The notes beneath the pieces are model-generated. The model saw nothing but the letters and a program-made list of their open reading frames with translations, had not been told where the DNA came from and searched no databases. The translations under genes and the position numbers were made by a program. From assembly GCF_000304335.1 (NCBI RefSeq), contig NZ_CAJF01000029.1:1-56220 (forward strand): a DNA stretch of 56,220 nucleotides, read 5' to 3'. Origin of the DNA: Microbacterium yannicii PS01 (lineage in GTDB: Bacteria > Actinomycetota > Actinomycetes > Actinomycetales > Microbacteriaceae). Position 1 is the stretch's first letter. Each line of letters begins with the position of its first letter. Positions 8,193-16,269 of the stretch are shown in pieces.

Positions 8193-8681
8193 ATGCACGC
8201 ATTCACAGAGAAGGACATCCGCGCGTCGTTCGTCAACACCTCGCTGCGCGAGCGCAACGCCATCGTCCTGCCGGATCTCGCCGAGATCGGCTGGGAGAAC
8301 CTGGACTACCTCGGCTGGCGGGACCCAAAGCAGCCGCTCGCCGGGTTCATCGTCGTCCCGGTCGACGACCTCCCCGTCGGCATCCTGCTGCGCCAGACCG
8401 AGCATCGCGTGCGATCGCGCGCCCAGTGCGCGTGGTGCGAGGACGTCACCCTCCCGAACGACGTGGTGTTCTTCAGCGCGCGGCGCGCCGGTCAGGCCGG
8501 GCGCAACGGCGACACGGTCGGCACGCTCCTCTGCGAGCGGTTCGAGTGCTCGGCGAACGTGCGGCGCCCGATGCCGCCGGCGTACCTCGGGTTCGACGTC
8601 GAGGCGGCACGACAGCGACGCATCGAAGCGCTGCGTGCGCACGCCGAGGGCTTCGGGCGCGACATCCGCGACAGCCGCTGA
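8193..8681 (+). CDS. FBP-domain zinc protein, FusB-like (EF-G-binding type)
   Basis: A 162-residue protein with a helical N-terminal third and a CAWC (residues about 75-78) plus CERFEC (about 112-117) cysteine set forming the predicted treble-clef zinc site of the FBP C-terminal domain. Related FusB/FBP proteins bind elongation factor G and free it from fusidic-acid-stalled ribosomes. Actinobacterial members are widespread and mostly untested. The ATG follows AAGGAATC. Family assignment is fairly firm; any drug-resistance role is inference. Confidence 0.75.
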   Translation: MHAFTEKDIRASFVNTSLRERNAIVLPDLAEIGWENLDYLGWRDPKQPLAGFIVVPVDDLPVGILLRQTEHRVRSRAQCAWCEDVTLPNDVVFFSARRAGQAGRNGDTVGTLLCERFECSANVRRPMPPAYLGFDVEAARQRRIEALRAHAEGFGRDIRDSR

Positions 8682-8783
8682 CGACAGCCGCTGACGACGG
8701 TCGCGAAGAGCACGTCTGTTGCACGCGCGGCGGGCCGACGCAAGGGGGGAGCGTCGGTCCGAGCCGCCGTGCACGCTGGGGCC

Positions 8784-9833
8784 ATGAGCTCCCAGACGAT
8801 GAAGGCCGTCCAGTACCGCGAGATCGGAAAAGGTCCGGAGGTCGTCGAGATCGACGTTCCCCAGCCGGGGCCGGGGCAGATCAGGCTCAAGGTGACGGCC
8901 GCCGGACTCTGCCATTCGGACTGGTTCGTGATGGATCTTCCCGAGGACCAGTACACCTACGGACTGCCGCTCACCCTCGGCCACGAGGGTGCCGGTGTCG
9001 TCGACAAGCTCGGCGAAGGTGTCGAGGGCATCGAGGTCGGCGAGGCGTACGCGATATACGGGCCGTGGGGCTGCGGCCAGTGCCACGCCTGCTCGCAGGG
9101 GCGCGAGAACTACTGCCCCTACGCCGCCGATCTCGGCATCACCCCGCCGGGGCTGGGCGCGCCCGGCGCGATGGCGGAGTACGTGATCGTCGACGATCGC
9201 CGGCACCTCGTGCCGCTCGGCGGTCTCGATCCGGTCGAGGTCGTGTCGCTCACCGACGCGGGGCTCACGCCCTATCACGCCATCACCTCGGCACAGCACA
9301 AGCTCTATCCCGGCTCGACCGCCGTGGTCATCGGGGTCGGCGGACTCGGGCACGTCGGCATCCAGATCATCCGGGCGATCAGCGCCGCCACCGTGATCGC
9401 CGTCGACATCAGCGAGGACAAGCTCGCTCTCGCCACGGACGTCGGCGCGCACCACACCGTCGTCTCGGGTCCGGATGCCGCGGATCGGATCCGCGAGCTC
9501 ACCGGCGGCCTCGGCGCGCAGACCGTGTTCGACTTCGCCGGCGTGCAGCCCACCGTCGATCTCTCGAAGGCCGTGGTGGCCATCGACGGGTTCGTGCACA
9601 TCGTCGGCATCGGCGGAGGCGTCATGTCGGCGGGCTTCTTCCAGACGCCCATGGGCGCCGCCGTGCGGGCGCCGTACTGGGGCTCGCGCAGCGAGCTCAT
9701 CGAGGTGCTCGATCTGGCACGCGTCGGTGCCGTCGGCGTGCACGTGGAGCGATACGGCATCGATGGCGCCGTCGAGGCCTACGAGAGACTGCACCACGGA
9801 GAGGTGCAGGGACGCGCGGTCGTCGTTCCCTAG
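8784..9833 (+). CDS. Zinc-dependent medium-chain alcohol dehydrogenase, ADH-A type
   Basis: A 349-residue MDR enzyme. It has the catalytic zinc ligands Cys in GLCHSDW and the GHEGAGVV block, the structural-zinc lobe CGQCHACSQGRENYC, and the Rossmann motif GVGGLGHVGIQ followed by an acidic residue (VIAVD) that selects NAD. The run MKAVQYREIG...PWGCGQCHAC...ADLGITPPGLG closely matches, from memory, the secondary-alcohol dehydrogenase ADH-A of Rhodococcus ruber. It would interconvert secondary alcohols and ketones. ATG 8784 is preferred because CACGCT lies six bases upstream (leaderless-like); an in-frame ATG 15 bases later is the alternative. Confidence 0.88.
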   Translation: MSSQTMKAVQYREIGKGPEVVEIDVPQPGPGQIRLKVTAAGLCHSDWFVMDLPEDQYTYGLPLTLGHEGAGVVDKLGEGVEGIEVGEAYAIYGPWGCGQCHACSQGRENYCPYAADLGITPPGLGAPGAMAEYVIVDDRRHLVPLGGLDPVEVVSLTDAGLTPYHAITSAQHKLYPGSTAVVIGVGGLGHVGIQIIRAISAATVIAVDISEDKLALATDVGAHHTVVSGPDAADRIRELTGGLGAQTVFDFAGVQPTVDLSKAVVAIDGFVHIVGIGGGVMSAGFFQTPMGAAVRAPYWGSRSELIEVLDLARVGAVGVHVERYGIDGAVEAYERLHHGEVQGRAVVVP

Positions 9834-9857
9834 GTCCGACAGTCGAGGCGCGGCGGA

Positions 9858-10364
9858 TCAGCCCTCGGCGATGGCGACGGCGTCGTCCCAGACGGCGCCG
9901 ATGGCCACAAGATCGCGGTCCAGCACATCGACGATGCGCACCGCGCCGTCCTCGGGCACCTGCACGCGCAGCAGGAATGCGACAGCGGCGTCCGGTTCGG
10001 GGGCGACCACCGACAGCGTGACCCGCCCGCCGCTTGCGAGTTCCTGCGTCCGCTGCACGTCGACGTGGGCGAAGCCGGCTCCGGCAGCGCTGGCGAGCGT
10101 ATCGGCTGCGCGGTGCTCGACGCTGAGGTCGGCGACGAGGCCGGTCGGGTTCGTGCCGAACGCGTGCCACAGACGTGCGGCCGTGCCGGACGTGACCGGG
10201 AGCCGCGACAGCGCCGCGGCGGCGTTGTCGACGGCGGCACCCACATCGGCGTCGGCGTCGGGTACGGCGTGGGAGGCCGCGAGAAGCTCCGCGGCCATGT
10301 CGCGGGCGATCTCGGGCGCGACGGCGAAGGGGATCGGCACCCAGCCGTCGGGGATCCCGCTCAC
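9858..10364 (-). CDS. Unknown protein, last gene of the WXG100-linked operon
   Basis: A 168-residue acidic, Ala/Val-rich soluble protein with no recognised motif and no signal peptide. It starts at a GTG whose GTGA overlaps the stop of the preceding gene, so it is translationally coupled. Its opening (SGIPDGWVPIPF) loosely resembles the opening of its upstream neighbour (SGPPIPAGYTLLTP), hinting that the two could be distant relatives or have the same partner. An immunity or chaperone-like role for the operon's secreted protein is possible but unproven. Confidence 0.7.
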   Translation of the reverse strand: MSGIPDGWVPIPFAVAPEIARDMAAELLAASHAVPDADADVGAAVDNAAAALSRLPVTSGTAARLWHAFGTNPTGLVADLSVEHRAADTLASAAGAGFAHVDVQRTQELASGGRVTLSVVAPEPDAAVAFLLRVQVPEDGAVRIVDVLDRDLVAIGAVWDDAVAIAEG

Positions 10365-10970
10365 GCGAACCGCCAGCGCAGGGTCGACACAATGGAGTCG
10401 GCGAGGTCGGTGAAGGCCTCGAGAGCAGGCCCTGACTCTTCGACCCCGAGGTGCACGATCGAGCACATCAGCAGCAGGCCGCGCTGGGGCGACGGTCCGG
10501 GGAACGGCGCGACGTAGGAGAGCTCGCGCGCCTTGAGCCCCCTCCATCTCGTCGGGGCCGGCGCGCTCCGCGGTCCACCGGTACAGCGTGCCGAGATCGG
10601 GCACGTCGAGCCGCTCGACCGCGCGCTCCGCCCCCGCGCGCCCACGGAGGTCGGTCTCGAAGTTTCTCGTGGCGACCCACGGCGATGCCGCGATGCTCAT
10701 CGGAGTGCCGCCCTCCTGAGGCGGCTCGATGGGCATGAAGATCTCCATCACGTTCGTCCGCTCCATGCGAGCCCACTGCCGGCTGACCATGGTGCGTGTC
10801 TCGGCGTACAGATCCGGGCGCCCGACCTCGCGGAATCGTGCCGAGACCAGCCGGATCAGCTCGGCCCGACCATCGGGCGTGGCCGGGAACCGACCCCAGT
10901 CCGGCGGGGTCAGCAGCGTGTAACCGGCGGGGATCGGAGGACCCGAGAGCTGCTCCCGGAGGGAGCTCAC
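10361..10970 (-). pseudogene. Unknown operon protein, frameshifted at a G5 run
   Basis: Reading from the GTG at 10,970 gives SSLREQLSGPPIPAGYTLL through WTAERAGPDEMEG. The frame then breaks at the five-G run (10,542-10,538). Dropping one G restores LKARELSYVAPFPGPSPQRG to the stop at 10,361, which overlaps the next gene's GTG as GTGA. The intended product would be about 202 residues, with the block TNVMEIFMPIEPPQEGG and no membrane segment. The tidy GTGA overlaps at both ends argue that the gene is, or very recently was, intact, so a homopolymer sequencing error is a live explanation. The function is unknown; it resembles no toxin I recognise. Confidence 0.75.
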
Positions 10971-11551
10971 TGCTGCGCCTCCCCTCGGGCCGCGCGGCGA
11001 GCCTGACGTTCGCTCCGGCGAGCCCTGCTCGCCCGGACCGCCGTCACGATCCCGACCACGAGGACGACCAGGACGAGCGGCGATGCGAGCCAGTGCCAGC
11101 CGATGGGATATCCGTCCGGCCCCGGGGTGGAGATGATGCCCGTCGGATCGACGTCGAACGCGGCGATCGCCCACGGGAACAGTCCGAAGATGAGCACCGA
11201 GACCACGGTGACGTACGGCGCGTCGTCGCCGGCGGCGGTGCCGCGCACCAAGAGGTAGGCCACCGCGGCCGCCATGCCGATGAGCCCGGTCGCGATGGTG
11301 AGCCAGGCCGGCACACTCATCGCGGGGAAGGGCACCAGCGCGCCCCTCACCGAGGAGGCCTCATCGGTGGGATACAGCTGACCGGCGTTGAGGATCAGGC
11401 GAGCGCCCGCCGGGACGATCCACTGTGCCGCGCCGAGGATCGCCGCGATGATGAAGACGAGTCGGAGGATGCCGGCCACGCGAGGCATCCGCCCGCGATT
11501 GAGCCGCAGCGGAGAGATGTCGGTGAAGCCGACGCCGCGCCGGCCGCTCAC
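10967..11551 (-). CDS. Four-helix membrane protein of the WXG100-linked operon
   Basis: A 194-residue protein with predicted transmembrane helices at residues about 28-48, 78-103, 110-135 and 150-172 and a basic, Arg-rich C-terminal tail in the cytosol. The GTG at 11,551 overlaps the upstream stop (GTGA) and its own stop overlaps the next start the same way. No family is recognised. Position suggests it works with the putative secreted protein encoded just before it. Confidence 0.7.
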   Translation of the reverse strand: MSGRRGVGFTDISPLRLNRGRMPRVAGILRLVFIIAAILGAAQWIVPAGARLILNAGQLYPTDEASSVRGALVPFPAMSVPAWLTIATGLIGMAAAVAYLLVRGTAAGDDAPYVTVVSVLIFGLFPWAIAAFDVDPTGIISTPGPDGYPIGWHWLASPLVLVVLVVGIVTAVRASRARRSERQARRAARGEAQQ

Positions 11552-12717
11552 GGGCGACCCGTCGGTGTGTAGAACGGCGTGCTCGTGAAGATGCCGCCGC
11601 CGATCCCCCCGGCCCAGCTGGCCAGGCTCGCCCAGCCCTTCGCACCGATGGTCGGCACCGCATCGAGGACCGCGTCGCCCCACGCGGCTGCGATCGTGCC
11701 GCTGCGGGCGGGTGTCGAGGCCCACTGGCCCAGGCTGCCGCCCCACTTGTTGAGGATCGCCCAGTTCTGCCCGCGCATGAGCGTCGAGAACGGGTTCACG
11801 GTGATGCCGGCGGGAAGGCGCGGCATCGAGAACCCCCGCGCACCTCGCGTGAAGATCGGCAGATCCTGGGCGATGGTCGACGCCCGGAGGATGTCGTCAC
11901 CGGTGGCGCCGGCCGCCTTGATGCTCTTCGCCAGCAGACCGCCGGCACCGGCAGTCACCAGGCCGAACGTGCTCCAGAGCACGTCGGACAGACTCGCCTT
12001 GCCGTTCGCGTAGAGATACACGGTGCCTGCGAGATGGATCGCCGACAGGGCGATCGTCGCGGCGAGGAGGATGCTCGACCACGGGCTCGAGACCACGAAG
12101 AGAGCGACGACGGCGAGCACGATGATCGCGTAGCCGATGTACTTCAGCGCGTCGCTGATCCAGTCCCACTTGCCGTCGTCGTTGTCGGCGGCGTCCATCG
12201 CCTCGGCGACGCCATCGGCCGCGCGCTCGAAAGCCTCCTCCCAGAGGCCGAACGCCGTGTCGAACGGCCGCCAGGCATCCCGCAGGTCCTGCTCGGCGGA
12301 GTCGAGGGTCTCAGCCGGAGTAGGGCCGTCCTGCTCCTCGTCGGCCAGCACGGGTGTCAGCGCGTCGTCGAACGCCGACTGGTAGGTCGTCATGGCCGCG
12401 CGGATGGCCGGTTCATGCTGCAGGTAGGCGTTCCGAGCCTCCTCGAGGGCTGTCGCGTACGGCGCCAGCGCCAGGCCGGTCTGCTCGTAGCGCACCGCGG
12501 CCTTCCGGAGGTCGCCCACCAGCGCTTCGGCATCCTCCTTCAGACGGTCGGTGCCGAGACTGATCTGCGAGTCGCCGATGTCGCGCAGCGTGTCGGCCGT
12601 CGTGTCCATCGACGCGCCGAGGTTCTGGTAGTCGGCCGCCGTGGTGGCGATGACGTCGGGCTCGCCGGCGAACTGACGCAGCTCGTGCCCGTCGGGGGAG
12701 CGGTGGAGGAGCGACAT
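11548..12717 (-). CDS. Putative type VII secretion substrate with membrane segment
   Basis: A 389-residue protein. Residues 1-170 are helical and match the layout of the putative T7SS-signal domain: GEPDVIATTAADYQNLGASMDTTADTLRDIG, then long amphipathic helices with the LALAPYATALEEARNAYLQHEP block. Two adjacent hydrophobic segments follow (about 190-240), then a Gly/Ala/Trp-rich C terminus (GGIGGGIFTSTPFYTPTGRP) with no recognised toxin catalytic motif. The gene starts one base after the WXG100-like gene stops. Such pairs are typical of ESX/T7SS cargo, but no ATPase or EccB-E component is in the window. The end could be a truncated effector. Confidence 0.65.
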   Translation of the reverse strand: MSLLHRSPDGHELRQFAGEPDVIATTAADYQNLGASMDTTADTLRDIGDSQISLGTDRLKEDAEALVGDLRKAAVRYEQTGLALAPYATALEEARNAYLQHEPAIRAAMTTYQSAFDDALTPVLADEEQDGPTPAETLDSAEQDLRDAWRPFDTAFGLWEEAFERAADGVAEAMDAADNDDGKWDWISDALKYIGYAIIVLAVVALFVVSSPWSSILLAATIALSAIHLAGTVYLYANGKASLSDVLWSTFGLVTAGAGGLLAKSIKAAGATGDDILRASTIAQDLPIFTRGARGFSMPRLPAGITVNPFSTLMRGQNWAILNKWGGSLGQWASTPARSGTIAAAWGDAVLDAVPTIGAKGWASLASWAGGIGGGIFTSTPFYTPTGRP

Positions 12718-12718
12718 G

Positions 12719-13030
12719 TCAGGAGACCTCGCATCCGGTCATCTGCTCGCACTGCGCGGTGGCATCGGCTTCCCACTGGTCCCAGCCGTCCACGATCGAG
12801 GTGAGTCCCTCACGGACCCCGTCGACCTTCTCCATGAGCTCCTTGCGGTTGCCCGACCAGTTCGCCTCGAACCAGCCCACTCGATCGCGCAGCTTGTCCT
12901 TGCCGTGCGGATTGCTGATCGCCGATTCGAGGTCGTCGTTGATCTCGGCCGCATCCTCGAAAGCCGTCGCCGCGCTCTTCAGCGTCTCGAGGGCGTCCCG
13001 CAGTCGCTCCCGGTCAAGAAGTACGTCCAT
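12719..13030 (-). CDS. WXG100-like small helical protein
   Basis: A 103-residue protein with two long helices separated by a W-x-G-type turn (ANWSGNR, residues about 52-58), followed by a helix ending GWDQWEADATAQCEQ. Length and turn match the WXG100/ESAT-6-like family, whose members form helical hairpins and travel with T7SS cargo. The ATG at 13,030 follows GGGGAGGACAGCGAT, a clear ribosome-binding site. It heads a five-gene operon with 1-base gaps or 4-base overlaps. Confidence 0.7.
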   Translation of the reverse strand: MDVLLDRERLRDALETLKSAATAFEDAAEINDDLESAISNPHGKDKLRDRVGWFEANWSGNRKELMEKVDGVREGLTSIVDGWDQWEADATAQCEQMTGCEVS

Positions 13031-13092
13031 ATCGCTGTCCTCCCCGATGGACCTGTCGATCACCCAGGCTAAAGGCTGGCCGAGTCCGGCGA

Positions 13093-13114
13093 CCATGGGG
13101 ACAGTTCCCCATGG
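13093..13114 (-). terminator. Hairpin after the nucleotidyltransferase gene
   Basis: CCATGGGGA and TCCCCATGG form a 9-bp stem with a 4-base loop between the stop of the upstream gene (13,131) and the WXG100-like operon. It lacks a T-tract, so it may be a weak terminator or an operator. Confidence 0.4.
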
Positions 13115-13130
13115 CCGGGCCTGTAGGCGA

Positions 13131-14558
13131 TCAGCCGCGCGCGGCCCACCACTCGCGCAGGCGCTGCTCCGCGGCATCCGACCCGATCACACCCTCGTCC
13201 AGACGCAGGTCGAGAAGGAATCGGTAGGCCTCGCCGACCTCGCGGCCCGGACCGATGCCGAGCACCTCCTGGATCCGGTTGCCGTCCAGCTCGGGCCGCA
13301 TGGCCTCGAGCTCTTCCTGCGCGGCGAGTTCGGCTATGCGCCGCTCGATGTCGTCGTAGGCACGGGCCAGCCGGCCGGCCTTCTTCGCATTGCGGGTGGT
13401 GACATCCGCTCGCGTGAGGATGTGCAGGCGGTCCAGTTCGGCGCCCGCATCCCGGACGTAGCGCCGGACGGCCGAATCGGTCCACGCGCCTTCTGAGTAG
13501 CCGAAGAACCGCAGATGCAGCTCGATCAGGCGGGCGACCGTCCCGATCGTGTCGGAGTCGAAGCGCAGCGCCTGCAAGCGCTTGCGGGCCATCCGCGCGC
13601 CCTTGATGTCGTGGTGATAGAACGTCACCCCGCCGCCGGGCTCGAGGCGCCGGGTCGCGGGCTTGCCGATGTCGTGCAGCAGCGCGGCGAGCCGCAGCGC
13701 GACGTCCGGTGCCGACTGCGGAGTGCGGGCCTTCTCGAGGTCGATCGCCTGCCGCACCACCGTCAGGGAGTGCTCGTAGACGTCTTTGTGGTGGTGGTGC
13801 TCGTCGACTTCGAGCTGCAGCGCGGGAACCTCGGGGAGGAACTCCCCCATCAGCCCTGTCGCGACGAGAAGACGGATGCCGCGCACCGGGTCGTCGGTGG
13901 CGAGAAGCTTGACCAGCTCGGCCTGGATGCGCTCGGGGCTCACGATCTCGAGCGTCTCGCGCAGCTCGGCCATCGCCTCGACGGTGCCGGGATCCACGTC
14001 GAAGCCCAGCTGCGACGCGAAGCGGGCCGCGCGCAGCATGCGCAGCGGGTCGTCGCCGAAGCTGACCCGCGGGTCGGCGGGCGTGCGCAGGGTGACGCCC
14101 ACGAGGTCCTCCACGCCGCCGGTCGGATCGACGAGCGTACGAGCCGGGACGCGCAGGGCCATCGCATTGACGGTGAAGTCCCGCCGCACCAGGTCGCCCT
14201 CGATCGTGTCGCCGAACTCGACGGTGGGCTTGCGCGTCACGCCGTCGTAGCTGTCGGCGCGGTAGGTCGTGATCTCGACCTGCTCGCCGCGGATGCGCGC
14301 GCCGATCGTGCCGAATGCCCGGCCGATGTCCCATTGGGCGGACGAGATCGGCTTGACGATGCGCAGGATGTCGTCGGGTCGCGCGTCGGTGGTGAAATCG
14401 AGATCGTTCGTCTGCCGGCCCAGCAGCGCATCGCGCACCGGACCGCCGACGATCGCGAGATCGAAGCCCGCGTCCGCGAACGCGCGAGCCAGCGTGTCGA
14501 CGATGGGGGACTCGGCAAGTGCGCCGAGGCGCACGATGCCCTCGGCCATGTTGAGCAT
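13131..14558 (-). CDS. pcnA: CCA tRNA nucleotidyltransferase / polyA polymerase family
   Basis: A 475-residue protein. The N-terminal nucleotidyltransferase head has GGPVRDALLG and the DLDFTTDA metal-binding pair (about residues 32-55) and the RRDFTVNAMA block. The C-terminal half contains an HD domain (HHHHKDVYEHSLTV, HDIGKPATRR). Actinobacterial proteins of this class add or repair the 3' CCA of tRNA. The start is set by TAGGCT (14,571-14,566) seven bases before the ATG, a leaderless promoter. It sits upstream of the DUF6049-murJ block in the usual actinobacterial order. Confidence 0.92.
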   Translation of the reverse strand: MLNMAEGIVRLGALAESPIVDTLARAFADAGFDLAIVGGPVRDALLGRQTNDLDFTTDARPDDILRIVKPISSAQWDIGRAFGTIGARIRGEQVEITTYRADSYDGVTRKPTVEFGDTIEGDLVRRDFTVNAMALRVPARTLVDPTGGVEDLVGVTLRTPADPRVSFGDDPLRMLRAARFASQLGFDVDPGTVEAMAELRETLEIVSPERIQAELVKLLATDDPVRGIRLLVATGLMGEFLPEVPALQLEVDEHHHHKDVYEHSLTVVRQAIDLEKARTPQSAPDVALRLAALLHDIGKPATRRLEPGGGVTFYHHDIKGARMARKRLQALRFDSDTIGTVARLIELHLRFFGYSEGAWTDSAVRRYVRDAGAELDRLHILTRADVTTRNAKKAGRLARAYDDIERRIAELAAQEELEAMRPELDGNRIQEVLGIGPGREVGEAYRFLLDLRLDEGVIGSDAAEQRLREWWAARG

Positions 14559-14606
14559 GGGCTCCAGCCTACCGAGCGCCCTCGCGCGCACACGTGCGAA
14601 CAGGGG

Positions 14607-16143
14607 TCAGGCGAAGCGCAGGAAGCCGGTGAAGAGCAGCTCGCGCACGCGCGGGAGGAGGTCTTCCCGCAGGGCGGTGGCGTCGACCTCGAGCAGCTGC
14701 GCGATCGCATCGAGCAGCGCGCCGACGGGCAGGTCGCCGTCGCACGCGCCGACGAGGGCCGCGAGCCCGGGATCAACCGCCAGCGCGCGGCCGAATCCTC
14801 CGCCCTGACGCAGCTCGATGACGGTCGGGTCCGCCGCGCCGGGCAGGTGATGGCGCGCCTCGGTGACATCGGGGACGACGGCGAGGACGGATGCCGCGAC
14901 CCCCGCATCGTCGAGCTGCGCCAGTCGATCATGGGCATCGAGGGCGTCGGCGAGGTGCGCGCCCAGGCTCCCCCCCCGCCGTCGAGCCCGCCAGCCGCTC
15001 GTACCGCGCCAGGGTCGGCGCGCCCGCGAGCGGACGCCGCAGGAGCAGGTACCCGAAACCGACCTCGGTCACGTTCCGGGACGCGAAGTCGTCGATCCAG
15101 GCGTCGACCAGCCCCGAGAACCCGCGCATGCCCGCCTGCGTTCCGCCGTCGCGCACCCACAGCTCGGCGTACGAGAGCGGATCGAGGCTCTCGCGCTCGA
15201 CGACCCAGGCGTCCAGGGCGACCGGGGACGTCTCGACCCACGCCCGCACGCGGTCCAGGCCCGGCTCGCCGTCGCGCGTCTCCCAGTTGCCGAGCAGCTG
15301 CGCGATGCCGCCGGGCGCGAGATGCTCGCCGACGCCTTGCACGAACGCGGCGACGACGTCGTCGCCGACCATGCCGCCGTCGCGGTACTCGTAGGCGGGC
15401 ACGTCGGCCACCCGGGGCGTGATGACGAAGGGCGGATTCGACACGATCCGATCGAACTGCTCGCCGGCGACAGGTTCGAAGAGGCTGCCCAGGCGCACGT
15501 CGATGCCGTCGACGCCGTTGAGCAGCGCGTTCAGCCGCGTGAAGCCGAGCGCGCGCTCTGAGATGTCGGTCGCGACGACGTGATCGACGTGCGCCCGCGC
15601 GCGCAGCGCCTGGATGCCGCAGCCCGCGCCGATGTCGAGACCGCGCGCCGCGGGTGTCGACAGCTGCAGCCCGGCCAGCGTCAGCGAGGCACCGCCCACT
15701 CCGAGCACGTGGTCCTCGGGCAGCGGCCCGCCGAGCGCCGCTTCGTCGAGGTCGCTCGCGATCCACCACTGACCCGATTCGAAGGGGGCCGTGAAGGACT
15801 GTGGTCGCACCACCGCGAGCGGTGCCACCTCGCCGCCCGAGACGGAGGCCAGTCCGAGGCGGACGAGGCCGTCGGCGCCGGTGCGCGCGAGGGCGCGGTC
15901 GACGGATGCCGCGGCCTGCGGCATCCCGAGCACGAGAAGCCTGCCCAGCACGGCGAGCGCGTCGTCGCGGACGCCGAGCGCGCGATCGGCCGGCGACCTC
16001 AGGCCCCGCGCGATGGCGTCGTCCGCGGCATCGCCCCAGGCGGCGCGCACCGCCTCGGCCGTGTAGCCCACGTCGCGGAAGTCGGCGGCCAGAGCGCGGC
16101 AGAGGGACGGTTCGGGTTCGGGGAGCACGGCACCATTCAACAT
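14607..16143 (-). pseudogene. SAM-dependent methyltransferase, frameshifted at a G8 run
   Basis: The N-terminal 400 residues are intact: an unnamed helical domain, the SAM-binding LDIGAGCGIQALRARA (about residue 170) and the IVSNPPF motif typical of enzymes methylating amide or adenine nitrogens (PrmC/RsmC type). At the eight-G run (14,977-14,970) the frame shifts. Removing one G gives AGG-SLGAHLADALDAHDRL and continues to a natural stop at 14,607 (TGFLRFA), a total of about 511 residues. The present sequence instead ends 50 codons later in a junk frame. The target is unknown. Because the downstream codons remain clean, either a very recent mutation or a sequencing slip explains it. Confidence 0.8.
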
Positions 16144-16205
16144 GTTCCGGGGCGCGGGGTAGCCCCCGCGCCGTCGCGGGTTCGGGGCCCTCGGAGGGTC
16201 GGACC

Positions 16206-16211
16206 GTAGAA
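16206..16211 (+). promoter_or_regulatory. -10 element before DUF6049-murJ
   Basis: TAGAAT is an actinobacterial -10-like hexamer about 60 bases before the start of the membrane protein gene. It points away from the methyltransferase. No convincing -35 is visible. Confidence 0.35.
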
Positions 16212-16269
16212 TCGCAGACGATTCGTGCGGTCAGGACATCGCACAGAGCGAACCCCCGACAGGATGACC

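Noticed and set aside
7638..9797. A 719-codon minus-strand frame opposite the FBP and alcohol dehydrogenase genes
   Set aside because: Both plus-strand genes have clear families; the antisense product is Arg/Asp/Val-rich and without motif.
9858..11174. One 438-codon gene covering the end of the WXG100-linked operon
   Set aside because: It joins two separate genes only because of the G5 frameshift; the middle reads as Arg-rich junk while another frame gives a sensible protein.
11548..12717. Calling the T7SS-like protein a toxin with a following immunity gene
   Set aside because: No catalytic toxin motif is visible in the C terminus, and the partners match no immunity family.
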